Positions 36,672 to 44,788 of a stretch of 64,000 nt of DNA are shown piece after piece. The number at the start of each line of letters is the position of its first letter. Position 1 is the first letter of the stretch. The translations under genes were made by a program, and so were the position numbers. This stretch comes from Marinoscillum furvescens DSM 4134 (GTDB lineage: Bacteria > Bacteroidota > Bacteroidia > Cytophagales > Cyclobacteriaceae), in assembly GCF_003386095.1 (NCBI RefSeq), contig NZ_QREG01000023.1, forward strand, positions 21,930-85,929. Reading direction: 5' to 3'. The notes under the pieces were generated by a model. That model was not told where the DNA came from, did not search any database, and saw nothing but the letters and a program-made list of their open reading frames with translations.

Positions 36672-39275
36672 ATGAGTGAGGAAAACGGAAGAAACGACGA
36701 AGAACTACATGGATCAACGGCCGTTTCGGGAATGTACGAAAACTGGTTTTTGGACTATGCTTCTTACGTAATAATGGAGCGGGCGGTGCCTGCTATAGAG
36801 GATGGTTTGAAACCTGTACAGCGTAGGATATTGCATGCGCTGAAAGAGATGGATGATGGCCGGTTTAACAAAGTGGCCAATATCATTGGTAGCACGATGC
36901 AGTACCACCCTCATGGGGATGCGTCCATTGCGGATGCCATTGTAAACCTTGGTCAAAAAAACCTACTGATCGAAACGCAAGGTAACTGGGGCGATGTGCG
37001 CACCGGTGATAGTGCTGCAGCGCCAAGGTATATCGAAGCCCGGCTGTCCAAGTTTGCATTGGAAGTAGTGTACAACCCTCAGACCACCGAATGGCAGCTT
37101 TCTTACGATGGCCGAAAAAAGGAGCCCGTTACATTTCCAGTAAAATTTCCGTTGTTGTTGGCTCAGGGAGTGGAAGGAATCGCCGTAGGTTTGTCCACCA
37201 AAATTATGCCTCACAACTTTTGTGAGATTTTGCAAGGTGCCATCAATACCCTGAAAGGTAAAAAGGTGACACTGTACCCTGATTTTCAGACCGGTGGCAA
37301 AATAGACATCACTGATTATAACGATGGAAAGCGCGGTGGTAAAGTAAGAATTCGAGCTAAAATTGAGGAGCTGGATCCTAAAACGCTTGTAATTAAGGAT
37401 ATACCCTATGGCACCACGACTAGTTCATTGATCGAGTCCATCATCAAGGCCAATGACAAAGGGAAGATCAAGATCAAAAAAGTAATCGACAATACGGCCA
37501 AGGACATAGAAGTTCTGGTACAGTTGGCACCCAATACCTCACCGGACATCACCATTGATGCACTGTATGCTTTCACAGACTGTGAGGTATCCATTTCACC
37601 AAATGCGTGTGTAATTCACGAGGAAAAACCTCAATTCCTTGGTGCAAGTGATCTCCTAAAACATTCTGTAGACCAGACTGTAGACTTACTAAGACAAGAG
37701 CTGGAAATCAAGCGTGGCGAATTGATGGAGAAAATACTCTTTTCGTCACTTGAGAAAATCTTTATCGAAAACCGTATCTACCGGGATATAGAAGAATGTG
37801 AAACCTGGGAGGCAGTACTCGAAACCATCGATAAAGGGCTAGATCCCTATAAGCCACAGTTTTACAGAGAAATCACTCAGGAAGATATTATCCGACTTAC
37901 TGAGATCAGAATCAAGCGAATTTCTAAGTTTGATACTTTCAAGGCAGATGAACTGATGCGTAAGCTCGAGGAAGAGCTAAAAGAAACAGAGTACCATCTG
38001 GAGCATCTTACTGACTTTGCTATAGCTTATTACCAAAACCTGTTGGATAAATATGGTAAAGGCCGTGAGCGAAAAACGGAAATCGCGAATTTTGACACTA
38101 TTTCTGCATCGGTCGTAGCTGCAAATAATGCGAAACTCTATGTAAACCGTACTGATGGCTTTATAGGTTATGGCCTCAAGAAAGACGAATTTGTTTGTGA
38201 CTGCTCGGACATTGATGATATCATCGTTTTCAGAAAAGATGGTGTTTGTCAGGTCACGCGGATTCAAGACAAGGTATTTGTAGGGAAAAACATCATACAT
38301 GTAGGCGTCTTTAAAAAAGGCGATGAACGCATGACCTACAATATGTGCTACGTAGATTCCAAATCTGGACGTACCATGATCAAGCGATTTCAAGTATTGT
38401 CGGTGACAAGAGATCGTGAATATGACCTTACCAAAGGAGGAAAAGGATCAAAAGTGCTCTACTTTAGCGCCAATCCAAATGGGGAAGCCGAAACCATAAC
38501 TGTATACCTTACTGCTGCCAGTAAAGCACGAAAGAAAGTCTTTGATTTTGAGTTTGCTGACATTGAGATAAAAGGCCGAGGTGCAGGAGGGAATATTCTT
38601 ACTAAATATCCAGTGCGTAAAATACAGTTTAAGGCTGCAGGGGTGTCTACACTCGGTGGATTGGATATGTGGTATGACGAAGTAGTAGGACGTCTAAACA
38701 CAGATGAAAGAGGTAATTACCTAGGCAACTTTAAGCCTGAGGATCAGATCATCGTGTTTTATAAGGACGGTAGCTATGAGCTAACCAGCTTTGAAATCAC
38801 CAATCGTTATGAGCCTTCGCAGGTCCTTGCACTGCAGAAGTTTGAGCCAGAACAGCCAGTAAATGCGATTCACTATGATGGAGACAATAAAACCTACTAT
38901 GTGAAACGTTTCATGGTGGAAACGTCTACTCAAAACAAGCGATTTTCCTTTGTGACAGAATCGAAAAGTTCTAAGCTAGTCTTTGCGAGTAATACGGCGG
39001 CTACAAGAGCTAAGGTCACTTATAAAGAGGGGCGTAGCAAGAGTACCACAGAGATGGATCTTTCTGAAATCGTGGATGTAAAAGGGTGGAAGGCCATAGG
39101 AAATAAATGTCCGGTTCAGAATGTGCAAGAAGCACAATTGATCGTAGAAGAACCCAAGAAGGAGGCCGAAGTAGATATTGAAGGGCTAAAAGACTCTATC
39201 AAAAGTGAAGTAGAAGAAGAAGAGAATCAGTTAGGTTTATTTGGTGGAGGGAAAAAAGAAGACAATCCTTCATAA
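36672..39275 (+). CDS. parC: DNA topoisomerase IV subunit A
   Basis: An 867-residue cleavage subunit with catalytic Y120 in AAAPRYIEARLS. The quinolone-pocket helix reads HPHGDASIADA: alanine (A84) sits directly after the GD, where E. coli ParC has Ser80. The C-terminal half forms a beta-pinwheel-like domain. The final 18 residues contain QLGLF (QLGLFGGGKKEDNPS), matching the sliding-clamp binding pentapeptide. It pairs with ParE encoded 2.3 kb upstream. Confidence 0.94.
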   Translation: MSEENGRNDEELHGSTAVSGMYENWFLDYASYVIMERAVPAIEDGLKPVQRRILHALKEMDDGRFNKVANIIGSTMQYHPHGDASIADAIVNLGQKNLLIETQGNWGDVRTGDSAAAPRYIEARLSKFALEVVYNPQTTEWQLSYDGRKKEPVTFPVKFPLLLAQGVEGIAVGLSTKIMPHNFCEILQGAINTLKGKKVTLYPDFQTGGKIDITDYNDGKRGGKVRIRAKIEELDPKTLVIKDIPYGTTTSSLIESIIKANDKGKIKIKKVIDNTAKDIEVLVQLAPNTSPDITIDALYAFTDCEVSISPNACVIHEEKPQFLGASDLLKHSVDQTVDLLRQELEIKRGELMEKILFSSLEKIFIENRIYRDIEECETWEAVLETIDKGLDPYKPQFYREITQEDIIRLTEIRIKRISKFDTFKADELMRKLEEELKETEYHLEHLTDFAIAYYQNLLDKYGKGRERKTEIANFDTISASVVAANNAKLYVNRTDGFIGYGLKKDEFVCDCSDIDDIIVFRKDGVCQVTRIQDKVFVGKNIIHVGVFKKGDERMTYNMCYVDSKSGRTMIKRFQVLSVTRDREYDLTKGGKGSKVLYFSANPNGEAETITVYLTAASKARKKVFDFEFADIEIKGRGAGGNILTKYPVRKIQFKAAGVSTLGGLDMWYDEVVGRLNTDERGNYLGNFKPEDQIIVFYKDGSYELTSFEITNRYEPSQVLALQKFEPEQPVNAIHYDGDNKTYYVKRFMVETSTQNKRFSFVTESKSSKLVFASNTAATRAKVTYKEGRSKSTTEMDLSEIVDVKGWKAIGNKCPVQNVQEAQLIVEEPKKEAEVDIEGLKDSIKSEVEEEENQLGLFGGGKKEDNPS

Positions 39276-39300
39276 CCTGGAAATCTTATAAGATCACAGC

Positions 39301-39948
39301 ATGCGGGTGCTTTGGAAAGTGACCAAATATATGGTTTTGTTTGGAGGGATTTTGGCAGGACTCATCTTGTCAATCAACTTTTGGATTGTTTCATCCACGC
39401 AGGACCAGATATACTATCAGACAGAATCAGTGCCTCCCAAAAGGGTGGCACTGCTTTTAGGTACCAGTAAGCGCACTACCAAAGGTGGCACCAATAAGTA
39501 CTTTGCCGAAAGAATAGCAGCAGCAGCAGACCTTTATCACCGCGGAGTAATCTCTCACATCATCGTAAGTGGTGACAACAATACGGTCTATTACAACGAG
39601 CCACGTGATATGCTCAAAGCGCTATCAGAGAAAGGCGTGCCTCAGGAAGACATTACGATGGACTATGCAGGATTTAGAACACTCGACTCTGTGGTTCGCT
39701 GCAAGTTAGTGTTTGGACAAAACGAAGTGATGATTATCACTCAGGATTTCCATTGTTACCGAGCATTGTTTATTGCTAATCACTACCAAATGAACGCTGT
39801 GGCCTTTTCAGCAGACAATAAAGACCAACTCCCCTGGACACTAGCATTGCGAGAGGTTCTAGCACGAACCAATAGTGTGCTTGACTTATACGTTTTTGAT
39901 AAAAAACCGAAGTTTCTGGGAGAAGGAGAGGACCTGACTATAGACTGA
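39301..39948 (+). CDS. SanA/YdcF-like DUF218 membrane-anchored protein
   Basis: A 215-residue protein with one N-terminal helix (about residues 10-32) and a DUF218 domain: VALLLGTSKRT, IIVSGDN, MDYAGFRTLDSVVR and IITQDFHCYRA are hallmarks of the SanA (vancomycin exclusion) branch. E. coli SanA affects outer-membrane barrier function; the biochemical activity is unknown. Its end overlaps the convergent Hpt gene by 11 bases. Confidence 0.85.
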   Translation: MRVLWKVTKYMVLFGGILAGLILSINFWIVSSTQDQIYYQTESVPPKRVALLLGTSKRTTKGGTNKYFAERIAAAADLYHRGVISHIIVSGDNNTVYYNEPRDMLKALSEKGVPQEDITMDYAGFRTLDSVVRCKLVFGQNEVMIITQDFHCYRALFIANHYQMNAVAFSADNKDQLPWTLALREVLARTNSVLDLYVFDKKPKFLGEGEDLTID

Positions 39949-40252
39949 AAAAAGCCCTCATTTCACTTACCGCTGCTGTGCATTCAGACTCCATTTCCAG
40001 GATCATATCCATATTGGCCGTTTCTGGCTCGTTCTGAATTCGAATTGCCGTATCCAATGTCTTCAGGCTAAGCATTTGTAAAGATGGTTTGAGCTGATGG
40101 GCCAGTTTTCTGGCTTGGTCCAGATCACCTGCATTCCAGGTTTCTTTCAGTTCACTGAGAATTTTTCCTGAATTCGACTCAAAAGTCAAAATAAACTCCT
40201 CAATAAACGCCTTATCCCCGTCACTGATCGAATTGAGATACGATAAATCCAT
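39938..40252 (-). CDS. stand-alone Hpt (histidine phosphotransfer) protein
   Basis: A 104-residue four-helix Hpt domain. The phosphorylated histidine is in ARKLAHQLKPSLQML (H52 or so), with the acidic surround typical of the family. It should shuttle phosphate between hybrid kinases and response regulators. No kinase or receiver gene is in the window, so it is an orphan. Confidence 0.82.
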   Translation of the reverse strand: MDLSYLNSISDGDKAFIEEFILTFESNSGKILSELKETWNAGDLDQARKLAHQLKPSLQMLSLKTLDTAIRIQNEPETANMDMILEMESECTAAVSEMRAFFSL

Positions 40253-40281
40253 AGGTTAAAATTATATTACTGACATATAGA

Positions 40282-41256
40282 ATGCCAATGAAGCTACTTT
40301 TTATTTCTATTGTATTCGTATCAGTACTGCTGATCATTCTGGGAGTGATTTGGGCATCCGGACCAGCTGAACGAATAACTGCTCCGAATCGCTTGCAGGA
40401 GTACCCTGCAATTCAGCGACTGGAGTCAAAAGACACTTTTTCCGTGCTTACATACAATGTAGGATATTTCTCTGGCATGACGAACAATTTGCCATTGGAG
40501 CGCAGTGAGGCATTTTTTAAAGAAAACCTCGAAAGCGGTTTGAAAACATTATGGACCATAAAGCCTGACATACTGGGACTACAGGAAGTTGATTTTGGCT
40601 CCAGCCGATCATTTAATTACAATCAGCAAGACACTATTGCCGTCAGGTTGGGGTATAAATATGCCTACCAGTCGATAAACTGGAATAAGCGCTACGTACC
40701 TTTTCCATATTGGCCTCCGAGCCTTCAATTTGGACGACTCTTGTCTGGTCAGTCTATCATTAGTCATTATCAGATAAACCCGATTCATACCATAACCCTT
40801 CAACGCCCGGAAAACCAGCATTTTTTTAGGGATAAGTTTTATATCGACCGGCTACTGCAAATCGCTGAAGTAAAGCTGGGAAACCATCTGGTAGTGGTCA
40901 TGAATGTACATATGGAAGCTTATGACCAGGCTACGCGGGTAGATCAGGCTGCGCAAGTGCTGGAGGTGTATGAAAAGTATGCGAGTTCTTCACCCGTGTT
41001 ACTAATTGGAGATTTCAACAGTGCTTTTGATAGCGAGGATGCTATGGAGCTAATTATGAAAGGCAGTCACATAGCGTCAGCCCTGCTTCCGGATCAGAGC
41101 AACCACACTTACAGTTCATTAAAGCCGGAAGAGCAAATTGACCACATTCTTTACAATTCAAATTTCATTGAAAAAGTCTCAGCAGAAGTAGTGTCAACGG
41201 CAGGACAGGTTTCTGATCATTTACCTGTGGTAATGAACTTTAAGTTTGTGAAATAA
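40282..41256 (+). CDS. endonuclease/exonuclease/phosphatase family protein, membrane-anchored
   Basis: A 324-residue protein with one N-terminal hydrophobic helix (residues 4-24) and an EEP catalytic domain: TYNVG, LGLQEVD (metal Glu), NVHMEAY, IGDFNSAF and SDHLPVV (catalytic Asp-His). EEP enzymes cleave phosphodiesters in nucleic acids, sphingomyelin or phosphoinositides. The membrane anchor suggests an envelope substrate. A terminator follows. Confidence 0.85.
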   Translation: MPMKLLFISIVFVSVLLIILGVIWASGPAERITAPNRLQEYPAIQRLESKDTFSVLTYNVGYFSGMTNNLPLERSEAFFKENLESGLKTLWTIKPDILGLQEVDFGSSRSFNYNQQDTIAVRLGYKYAYQSINWNKRYVPFPYWPPSLQFGRLLSGQSIISHYQINPIHTITLQRPENQHFFRDKFYIDRLLQIAEVKLGNHLVVVMNVHMEAYDQATRVDQAAQVLEVYEKYASSSPVLLIGDFNSAFDSEDAMELIMKGSHIASALLPDQSNHTYSSLKPEEQIDHILYNSNFIEKVSAEVVSTAGQVSDHLPVVMNFKFVK

Positions 41257-41264
41257 TTGACAAA

Positions 41265-41293
41265 AAAAATTGAGTGATAAACACCCAATTTTT
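41265..41293 (+). terminator. terminator after the EEP gene
   Basis: AAAAATTG-A-GTG (41265-41276) pairs with CAC-C-CAATTTTT (41282-41293) around an ATAAA loop, with one A/C mismatch. It lies nine bases after the stop. The T-run is the right arm itself. Confidence 0.65.
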
Positions 41294-41327
41294 ACTATTT
41301 TCGAGCGACTATCTAAAACTATAGATC

Positions 41328-41792
41328 ATGATCGAAGAATTCGAAAACCTACGGGAAGATGAAATAGAGGTGTTGGTAAATGCACCAGTGCATGTGGCTA
41401 TTCTGATTGCTGGAGCTGATGGCAACATTGATAAATCAGAGCGCAAAGAAGCGATAGAAGTGGCTCGCAGTAAGCAAAGCAGAGCACGTGAACAATTAGT
41501 AGATTATTACAAGCTTGTGGGGGAGTCGTTTGAGGAGAAGTTTAATAGTATGATCGATAGCTTGCCAGAAGATGCCGAGGAGCGAAACAAGGCGATTACA
41601 GCAGAGCTTCGAAAGCTCAACTTCATTTTACCGAAAGTAGATAAAAACTTTGCAGTAAAGCTGTATGCTTCTTTGAAAGATCTGGCTAAAAAAATAGCAG
41701 AAGCATCAGGAGGTATACTGGGATACCTGTCAGTAAGCTACGAAGAAGCCAAGCTGATAGAATTGAAGATGATCAACGATCCTAACGCATAA
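41328..41792 (+). CDS. TerB-like helical protein, unknown
   Basis: A 154-residue all-helical soluble protein. The segment APVHVAILIAGADGNIDKSERKEAIEVA fits the TerB/DUF533 pattern of helix, acidic DGxID turn and helix, which binds metal in TerB. The rest is charged helices with a final ASGGILGYLSVS stretch. It is a single gene with its own terminator. The function is unknown. Confidence 0.65.
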   Translation: MIEEFENLREDEIEVLVNAPVHVAILIAGADGNIDKSERKEAIEVARSKQSRAREQLVDYYKLVGESFEEKFNSMIDSLPEDAEERNKAITAELRKLNFILPKVDKNFAVKLYASLKDLAKKIAEASGGILGYLSVSYEEAKLIELKMINDPNA

Positions 41793-41811
41793 AGCGAATT
41801 AATTATAAAGT

Positions 41812-41837
41812 AAAAGCTGCCACTGGCAGCTTTTTTT
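41812..41837 (+). terminator. rho-independent terminator after the TerB-like gene
   Basis: AAAAGCTGCC (41812-41821) pairs with GGCAGCTTTT (41825-41834) around an ACT loop, followed by more T, 20 bases after the stop. Confidence 0.92.
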
Positions 41838-41907
41838 GTTTTCAGGCATTTGTCGGCAAACGATTTGACGTTAGATTCGTTTTTCCTTCATACCAAAAGC
41901 AGATTCA

Positions 41908-42459
41908 TTGTATCGCAGTAGTGTCATTCCTCCTTTACGACTGGTGTTTCTCATGTGGCTAGCATACACTTTACAAATGTATTCTGGTGTAGACCTTGGT
42001 TTTTTAGGAGTGAACCCAAGAACACTCTCAGGGCTGATAGGAGTGATTACCGCGCCGTTGATTCACGGCTCACTTCAGCACCTCGTTTCCAATACTTTTC
42101 CTGTGCTTTTTTTAGGTGCTACCCTGTATTTATTCTATGATCGAATAGCACCACAGGTCTTTTTTCAATGCTACTTACTTACCAACCTGCTGGTTTGGAT
42201 ATTTGGTAGGCCATACTACCACATAGGGGCAAGTGGCCTGGTGTATGCTCTGGCTGGTTTTTTAATTTCTTTCGGGATTTTTCGTAGGCGATTTCGTGCC
42301 ATTTTTATTTCCCTGGTCATTCTGCTGCTCTATGGAGGGATGATTTATGGTATTCTGCCACAAGATTCTTACATCAGCTGGGAGTCGCATTTATTGGGTT
42401 TTATAGTAGGGGTAGGTAGTGCTTTTGGGATGTCTAGAATCAGGAGGGTGGCGAATTAG
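41908..42459 (+). CDS. rhomboid intramembrane serine protease
   Basis: A 183-residue compact rhomboid with six hydrophobic segments. HGSLQHLVSN (residues 52-61) supplies the oxyanion-side His/Asn, GASGLVYALAG the catalytic serine and WESHLLGFIVG the catalytic histidine. It cleaves transmembrane substrates within the bilayer; the substrate is unknown. The start is uncertain: TTG at 41908 is the longest, and a GTG a few codons later is possible. Confidence 0.85.
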   Translation: MYRSSVIPPLRLVFLMWLAYTLQMYSGVDLGFLGVNPRTLSGLIGVITAPLIHGSLQHLVSNTFPVLFLGATLYLFYDRIAPQVFFQCYLLTNLLVWIFGRPYYHIGASGLVYALAGFLISFGIFRRRFRAIFISLVILLLYGGMIYGILPQDSYISWESHLLGFIVGVGSAFGMSRIRRVAN

Positions 42460-42555
42460 ATAATAGTCACAGATTACTAAAGGTTTAGGGCATTAGCTAC
42501 ACCGTACTCATGCCCGTTTTTGAATAGGAAGTGCTAGCTTGACTAATTCTAAAGT

Positions 42556-42599
42556 AAATACTAATATAAATAGAGTATAAACTAATATAGTTAGTATTT
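42556..42599. promoter_or_regulatory. repeat-rich operator-like region before the radical SAM gene
   Basis: ACTAATATA occurs at 42560-42568 and 42581-42589, exactly 21 bp apart (two helical turns), with a partial ACTAAT at 42542. In addition AAATACTAA (42556-42564) is the reverse complement of TTAGTATTT (42591-42599). The block ends eight bases before the ATG and could bind a dimeric regulator. Confidence 0.45.
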
Positions 42600-42606
42600 T
42601 AGCTGA

Positions 42607-43650
42607 ATGATAAAGGGAAAAGGAGCACAATACAATCCTTCCAATCCATTTAGCCAGCAAGCTATTGGCCAATACCACGATGAAGGCATAGATGAATATA
42701 CGCATGAGGAGCGTCCTGCTTTAGAGCTGTTTTATGAGACACCCAAAAATGTAATCAGTACCAACAACAGCCCGGATCTAAAATTACCATATTCTGTAAA
42801 CCCATATCAAGGATGTGAGCACGGCTGTGTTTATTGCTATGCACGCAATTCGCATACCTATTGGGGATTTAGTGCGGGTTTAGACTTTGAGTCAAAGCTA
42901 ATTATCAAAAAGAATGTTGCCTCTCAGTTAGCTAGTCAGATTCAAAATCCACGATGGAAAGTTCAGCCTATAATGCTTTCTGGAAACACAGACTGCTACC
43001 AGCCCATTGAAAAAAAGCTAGGGCTTACTCGTCAGGTACTGGAGGTCATGTTGAAATATCGCTGCCCGGTGAGTATCATCTCCAAAAATGCTTTGGTCAC
43101 ACGGGATTTGGATATCCTAAAAGAATTAGCAACACTTGACCTGGTGCATGTCTATTTTAGCATTACTACCCTGGAAGAAGACCTGAGATCACAACTAGAG
43201 CCGCGCACAGCAACCGCCAAGAAAAAACTCAAAGCAATGGAACTACTAGCCTCCAATCGAGTGCCCGTAGGCGTGATGAATGCACCAATTATCCCCGGTT
43301 TAAACCACCATGAAATCCCTGAAGTCATCCGGCAAGCCGCCAATTCCGGTGCGCTAAACGCTGGCTATACGGTAGTACGCCTCAATGGACAGATTGCGCA
43401 AATCTTTGAAAACTGGCTGGAGAAAACCTATCCAGATCGGCTGCATAAAGTAATGAATCAGGTAAGCGAACTACACGGAGGTAAGGTAAACGACACAAAA
43501 TGGGGCAGGAGAATCACAGGCTCAGGGCAAACCGCAGCTATGATCAAACAACTATTTGATGTAGCAAAAAGCAAGTACCTAAAGGGCAAAAAAATGCCTC
43601 CTTTATCTGTAGCTCATTTCAGAAAAGGAGGCAATTATTCGTTGTTTTAG
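42607..43650 (+). CDS. PA0069-family radical SAM protein (SplB-like)
   Basis: A 347-residue radical SAM enzyme. The [4Fe-4S] motif is C-E-H-G-C-V-Y-C near residue 73, followed by GNTDCYQPIEKKLGLTR, typical of the PA0069/Rv2578c group related to spore photoproduct lyase. Members have no proven reaction; a link to DNA damage has been suggested by similarity only. The upstream repeats suggest regulation. Its 3' coding end contains the terminator of the convergent DoxX gene. Confidence 0.88.
   Translation: MIKGKGAQYNPSNPFSQQAIGQYHDEGIDEYTHEERPALELFYETPKNVISTNNSPDLKLPYSVNPYQGCEHGCVYCYARNSHTYWGFSAGLDFESKLIIKKNVASQLASQIQNPRWKVQPIMLSGNTDCYQPIEKKLGLTRQVLEVMLKYRCPVSIISKNALVTRDLDILKELATLDLVHVYFSITTLEEDLRSQLEPRTATAKKKLKAMELLASNRVPVGVMNAPIIPGLNHHEIPEVIRQAANSGALNAGYTVVRLNGQIAQIFENWLEKTYPDRLHKVMNQVSELHGGKVNDTKWGRRITGSGQTAAMIKQLFDVAKSKYLKGKKMPPLSVAHFRKGGNYSLF
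43588..43632 (-). terminator. terminator of the DoxX gene, embedded in the radical SAM coding end
   Basis: On the minus strand GCCTCCTTT (43624-43632) pairs with AAAGGAGGC (43596-43604), followed by A and seven T (43588-43594). The 19-base loop is long. It lies 23 bases past the DoxX stop, inside the last 20 codons of the opposing gene. Confidence 0.75.
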
Positions 43651-43654
43651 CCTA

Positions 43655-44011
43655 TCAGTTGGTCAATTTGGAACTCATGAAAAAGGCTGCACCTGATAAG
43701 GCAATGTCTTTCAAGAACATGGTAGTTGCGGATTGGTCACCGTTTAGGAAACCATTGAAATGTATCAATAATGCAAATAATAGCAACATGACTCCTAATA
43801 GGGTCATTGCTAGTTTGGCCTTTTTGTTAATGATAAGTGCTACTGCAGCCAAAATATGCCCAAGTCCTGTAAGGTATACCCAGGCTTCTGGGAAGGGAAA
43901 TACAGCCGGAACCATTCCCGCCATACCCTCTGCATTCATAAAATGAAACATACCAAACATGACAAAGGGCAGTCCGTACAATAACTTGCCAATAAATCCG
44001 AGACTTTTCAT
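43655..44011 (-). CDS. DoxX-family membrane protein
   Basis: A 118-residue four-helix membrane protein. The N-terminal GKLLYGLPFVMFGMFHFMNA, PEAWVYLTGLGHILAAVALI and the C-terminal MFLKDIALSGAAFFM are typical of DoxX-like proteins. Members are linked to redox and thiol stress in other bacteria; no partner gene is beside it. It is a single gene convergent with the radical SAM gene. Confidence 0.82.
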   Translation of the reverse strand: MKSLGFIGKLLYGLPFVMFGMFHFMNAEGMAGMVPAVFPFPEAWVYLTGLGHILAAVALIINKKAKLAMTLLGVMLLLFALLIHFNGFLNGDQSATTMFLKDIALSGAAFFMSSKLTN

Positions 44012-44083
44012 AATTCTAAGGTTGTTGTTTTAGGTTTTGTTATATAACTCACAACCCGGTATTTTGTCTAAACCGATTAGGAA

Positions 44084-44788
44084 CTAGACTTCTAGTGCTT
44101 GCAAAATTCGCTTCTTAATATCCTCTGCTTTAGGACCTGCCTGGTCTTCAAATCGCTGATAGCCGGATTCGCCATCCGGATCTACCCATAGGCCGTCTTT
44201 CGTTGGGGATTTTACTGGTTCCTGATCAAAGTCTATGGTATAAATATCCGCCATCAGATCATGAAGAGCTTCCCAGCTGATTTCGGTTTTGTTAATCCGC
44301 GCCGCTCTTTTTTCAAACGATCCAGAGACCTCATAGAACGCCCGCTGATTTCCTGCAATAGCCTGAATGAGCATTTTCAACGGCTTTTCTATTCCAGCTT
44401 TTTCATAAATGGCCTGGATGAGTTCCTGTAGTTTGTAGTCCCACTCCTCGGCCAGCACCACCATACCATCTCTGGTTTCGCCATTTTCGCTCATTTCTAC
44501 ATGCAGGTAGATGTTAAAATCTTCACTTTCATCTTCCAGCTCTATGTTTTGTAGCGATTCGTGTAACAAAGAGGCCCACTCATTTCCAAGAGTACCTTCC
44601 CACTTATAGTCATCGTTTTCACTAAATCCTTCGGCTTCAATCTCTTCCCTGGAAATATCATCTCGATTGAGAAACTCCAACTCATAGGCTATTTGCACTT
44701 CGTCATTTACAAACGAAAGATCAAGCGTATATGCAAAAGCATGGGGTGGTGGAAGTTGTAAAGTTTGGTAGGATATTTTTACATTCAT
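44084..44788 (-). CDS. uncharacterised acidic protein co-transcribed with menE
   Basis: A 234-residue soluble acidic protein. I recognise no domain. The N-terminus has beta character (MNVKISYQTLQL, FAYTLDLSF) and the centre is helical (EEWDYKLQELIQAIYEKAG). It starts inside the menE stop (4-base overlap, 44785-44788), so it is translationally coupled to menE. Whether it contributes to menaquinone synthesis is unknown. Confidence 0.7.
   Translation of the reverse strand: MNVKISYQTLQLPPPHAFAYTLDLSFVNDEVQIAYELEFLNRDDISREEIEAEGFSENDDYKWEGTLGNEWASLLHESLQNIELEDESEDFNIYLHVEMSENGETRDGMVVLAEEWDYKLQELIQAIYEKAGIEKPLKMLIQAIAGNQRAFYEVSGSFEKRAARINKTEISWEALHDLMADIYTIDFDQEPVKSPTKDGLWVDPDGESGYQRFEDQAGPKAEDIKKRILQALEV

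Noticed and set aside
42508..42705. 65-codon minus-strand frame before the radical SAM gene
   Set aside because: It overlaps the repeat-rich promoter and the start of the real gene and has no family features.
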